From JABWBD01 sp040768665 (GTDB lineage Bacteria; Planctomycetota; Planctomycetia; Pirellulales; Thermoguttaceae): DNA of 64,000 bases. The position numbers were made by a program, and so were the translations under genes. The notes beneath the pieces are model-generated. The model was not told the origin of the DNA. It saw nothing but the letters and a program-made list of their open reading frames with translations, and ran no database searches. The stretch covers positions 1 through 64,000 of the forward strand of contig JAXGMN010000039.1 of assembly GCA_040768665.1 (NCBI GenBank), written 5' to 3'. Position 1 is the first letter of the stretch, and the number at the start of each line of letters is the position of its first letter. Shown piece by piece: positions 61,535-64,000 of the stretch.

Positions 61535-63130
61535 TCAACGAACGCGCTGCCGGGTCTCGTCGGCGTTCGACATTTCGGCCGGGCCGCCTCCATGCGACGG
61601 GTGAACTTGCCGGCGGGAATCTGCCGACGACGACTCGCTGCGTTGGGCGGCTGCGGCGGTGGCCGTGCAGAATCGGTACAGCGAGAAGACGGGGTCTTGC
61701 TCGTCCTCGAAGAAGAGGTTCGAGGGAACCACTTCTCGACAGCGGAATCCGCTGCTCTCAAGAAAGGACTCGACGGAACCCGTGCCGAAGATGAAGGGCT
61801 CTCCGAGCATCTGCATTCCCTGGGTGAACGCGGCCACCTCCGGATAGACTTCCGGCGACTTGATGACCTGCTCGTCGACGAAATCGATCCATACGGAGCT
61901 GTCCGGGTGACGCAGCACGGGGGCAATACCCGCAAGGATTCTCCGGACCTCCGGCTCTTCGAAATACATGCTCATGCCTTCCCAGGCGACGAAGACCGGG
62001 CTCTGGTAGTCGAGGCGGTCCTCAAGCACCTCGGCGACCGTCGTCGAACGCAGGTCGATGGGAACGGCAATCCGGTCCAGACCGGGCGGCTCCTGGCAAT
62101 TGCACTTTCCGATCCGCTTTTGGCGGTCGGCCAGTAGGGCAGGCAGGTCGAGTTCGTAAACCCGTGTGCCGGAGGGAAGGTCCAGTCGGAATGGCCGCAT
62201 GTCGTACCCCACGCCCAAGAGGATCAGGTCTCTTCCACCACGGCGGGCAAACTCGAGGATCGCAAGGTCGAGGTGGCGGGTCCGCGCAGCAATCATGTCG
62301 CCCAATTGCGGGGAGCGCCCGCAGAATCGCTCTGCCAGAGCCATGCCATGCTCGGCAGCTAGCGGAGCTGCGTAAGGATCAACGAACAGGCCGCCGCTTT
62401 CCCTTGCACGTATGCCCGCGATCAACTCGGCCGAGGAAATCAGCTTGTGCCGATAGAGCGTGTTTATTCTTTCGGTTGAATCGCCGTCGGTCCGGAGTTT
62501 GTCCGCCTGGCGGGCGTAGTAGACCATGACCGCTTCCGCCACCTCCGCCGAGCCATTGCGAAACTGGACGATGATTTGTTCCACAACAGGCTTGCCGTTG
62601 AGAAACCGTTTTCGAATCCGGGCATGTCGTTGGGGCTCGACGCTCGCGGTTACGTCGAGCCGTCCGCAGCTTGGCCGAAGGAACTTGATCTCCCCTTTTA
62701 CGAGCCAAAGGGCCATTGATTTGTCTGTGCCGGCCAGCGGGTGCACGCCGACAGCGGGCCATCCTGGAAGCAACGAAGCCAACGCAATGCCGCCGGTGTA
62801 ATCCGCCGAGAGGAACAACAAAGCTGCCTGGTGAGTGCAGTGTTGATTCGTCGATTCTGCGATCAACGGCAGGCTGGTACGGGCGAAACCGGGCTCCACC
62901 GAGTCCACTCGCCATCGCACGAAACCAAGGACCGGGATTTGCTCGTGCAGAAGTTCGGTCAGGACTTGGGGATGGTAGCGGTAGTTCTTATCCACTTCCC
63001 ACAATGCCTGGAAACGGTCCGCTGCATCCTTCTCGGTCGTCGCACTGTTGCCCGGACCGACTGCATGCAACGGCGAAGTGCTGGCGGAATCGACGCGGAG
63101 AAAGTGTTCATCAGACAAGGGTTTCATCAT
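61535..63130 (-). CDS. Hotdog-thioesterase-like / LCM-type methyltransferase fusion
   Basis: A 531-aa protein with two domains. Residues about 40-210 look like a DUF4442/PaaI-type hotdog domain (VLTELLHEQIPVLGFVRW; CTHQAALLFLSADYTGGIAL). From about 240 to 500 there is an LCM/PPM-type SAM-dependent methyltransferase (TIGR00027 group): LILLGVGYDMRPFRLDL is the SAM loop, with VYELDLPALLADRQKR and VFVAWEGMSMYFEEPEVRRI. The last 30 residues are low-complexity Ser/Gly/Arg. A lipid or polyketide thioester substrate is plausible from the domain pair. ATG 63130 is used; a TTG at 63139 is also in frame. Convergent with the porin across element D; 63131-63422 is the divergent promoter region. Confidence 0.85.
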   Translation of the reverse strand: MMKPLSDEHFLRVDSASTSPLHAVGPGNSATTEKDAADRFQALWEVDKNYRYHPQVLTELLHEQIPVLGFVRWRVDSVEPGFARTSLPLIAESTNQHCTHQAALLFLSADYTGGIALASLLPGWPAVGVHPLAGTDKSMALWLVKGEIKFLRPSCGRLDVTASVEPQRHARIRKRFLNGKPVVEQIIVQFRNGSAEVAEAVMVYYARQADKLRTDGDSTERINTLYRHKLISSAELIAGIRARESGGLFVDPYAAPLAAEHGMALAERFCGRSPQLGDMIAARTRHLDLAILEFARRGGRDLILLGVGYDMRPFRLDLPSGTRVYELDLPALLADRQKRIGKCNCQEPPGLDRIAVPIDLRSTTVAEVLEDRLDYQSPVFVAWEGMSMYFEEPEVRRILAGIAPVLRHPDSSVWIDFVDEQVIKSPEVYPEVAAFTQGMQMLGEPFIFGTGSVESFLESSGFRCREVVPSNLFFEDEQDPVFSLYRFCTATAAAAQRSESSSADSRRQVHPSHGGGPAEMSNADETRQRVR

Positions 63131-63422
63131 TGCACCCAAAATGGCGGAGCTTGCCTTCCTTCGAATAGTGCCCCGTACCTGTCTCGGACCGCTTGAGCCA
63201 GACGCATTCTCTCAATGGCTGTCGCAACGCGTCAACCGTGAGCCGCGCGCTTTTGTTGAATTAATTCGTCAGTGTTGTATTTTCGTATCCTATGATTGAT
63301 ATGGGCGAAAAAGCCTGCACAGCCCGTAGACCTTTCGCAACCGGCAGCAGGGTATGGAGTGCTGCTTCTGAAGTGAGAAGGTAGAGTTGTGAAAATGCGC
63401 CGGTCGTTTCCAGAGAGTGGTT

Positions 63423-64000
63423 ATGGATCAAGAATTCGGGGAGGTCAGCACGAGTACGGGAATTGATTCCGGTGACGGTCTTGTCGTTGCCGGCCAGTTC
63501 CGCCTGGACAGGCTGCTCGGGGAAACCCGGGGCACGAGCACATGGCTCGGTTTCGACGAGCAGAACGACGAATCCGTGGTTATCAAGGCAATTCCGCTGT
63601 CGTCGTTGCCTGCCGGGGCGCTGATGCGTCTGGAGCACGAGGCAGCCTTGCTGGCACGGGTCCAAAGCCCTTGGTTTCCCTCGGTTCTGTACGCCGGCAG
63701 ACAGCGTAAGACGTTCTTTCTGGTGTCTCGATATGCGCCCGGCGAGTCTTTGCAGAAGCGACTCGCTCGCGGTCCTCTCCAGATCCATGACGCGGTGAGA
63801 ATAGGGCGTGGGCTCTTCTCGGCTCTACGCGATCTGCACCGCGAGCATGTCTTGCACCGCGGGATCCGGGCAACCAACTTGATTGTCAACGAGCAGGGGC
63901 CGGTGATTTCGGCGGTCCTGGTGGACTTCGGCCCCGCTCACGCTATCACGGCAGAGGCTTCGTTGCCGCACCAGTGTGTCGAGGCTGCGCTGTATGTCTC
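63423..64000 (+). CDS. Protein kinase-like N-terminus, cut by the window end
   Basis: An open frame from ATG 63423 to the window edge (192 codons, no stop). It reads as a Hanks-type kinase domain: FRLDRLLGETRGTSTWLGFD (loop poorly kept), VVIKAI (K55), LHREHVLHRGIRATNLIVNE and VLVDFGPAHA (D168). The catalytic loop is HRGIRATN instead of HRDxKxxN, so the proton-acceptor Asp is Gly147. This type of N-terminus occurs in very large planctomycete sensor proteins with AAA, GAF and histidine-kinase parts, but the rest is outside the window. Catalysis may be lost. Confidence 0.75.
   Translation, partial: MDQEFGEVSTSTGIDSGDGLVVAGQFRLDRLLGETRGTSTWLGFDEQNDESVVIKAIPLSSLPAGALMRLEHEAALLARVQSPWFPSVLYAGRQRKTFFLVSRYAPGESLQKRLARGPLQIHDAVRIGRGLFSALRDLHREHVLHRGIRATNLIVNEQGPVISAVLVDFGPAHAITAEASLPHQCVEAALYV

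Overview
The window is a GC-rich chromosomal segment of a planctomycete, probably from the Pirellulales/Planctomycetia side. The 16S rRNA gene at 53966-55491 (minus strand) carries, as I remember the probe sequences, exact targets for the planctomycete probes EUB338-II (55157-55174), PLA46 (55429-55446) and PLA886 (54610-54628). The protein content agrees: a planctomycete cytochrome/DUF1549/DUF1553 protein paired with a Tat-exported DUF1501 protein, two DUF1080 proteins, an HzsA-related multi-CxxCH protein, sulfatases, beta-helix proteins and Ser/Thr kinases. The 16S gene stands alone, with its own leader and terminator and no tRNA, 23S or 5S beside it.

Layout. 1-16160: secreted carbohydrate-active and planctomycete-type redox proteins (beta-helix lyase-like, PSCyt1-DUF1549-DUF1553, DUF1501, DUF1080, HzsA-related, clan GH-A hydrolase) plus a DAHP synthase. 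16170-21564: housekeeping genes (UVR-motif protein, rpmG, recJ, corA, URO-D family). 21722-33217: a polysaccharide-degradation region with a beta-helix protein, two sulfatases, a WbsX/GH99-like protein, a GH29 alpha-L-fucosidase and a remnant of an L-rhamnose mutarotase gene. Inside it lies a small two-gene unit of unknown function. 33502-35978: a glgC-glgA/glgM pair of actinobacterial type. 36272-43380: an accessory region of small minus-strand genes (phosphoesterases, macro domain, truncated ClpN, HAD, DinB, zinc-ribbon), then a broken transposase and a 5'-truncated PARG-like gene. 44489-52178: a conflict/signalling region. It has a Ser/Thr kinase fused to a nicotinamidase, a TIR-STAND-TPR protein, and wreckage of a DUF4062-NACHT-WD40 gene joined to an ISKra4-like transposase tail. 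52426-61345: envelope proteins, 16S rRNA, a PKD/M23-like protein, an Hpt/HD-GYP signalling pair and a FadL-like porin. 61535-64000: a hotdog-methyltransferase fusion and the start of a kinase-like protein cut by the window edge.

The strongest candidate for an undescribed system is 44489-50425. A kinase-nicotinamidase fusion is followed on the same strand by a TIR-STAND-TPR protein. TIR domains of this kind can cleave NAD+ and release nicotinamide, which is the nicotinamidase substrate. ADP-ribose-handling genes (macro domain, PARG-like) lie within 8 kb upstream. The functional link is inference.

A second theme is a set of short non-coding palindromic elements sharing a GGGACAGG...CCAGTCCCC core. 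Two of the insertions are bounded by exact 9-bp direct repeats, so at least this family looks like a small non-autonomous mobile element. No CRISPR array or tRNA gene was seen.
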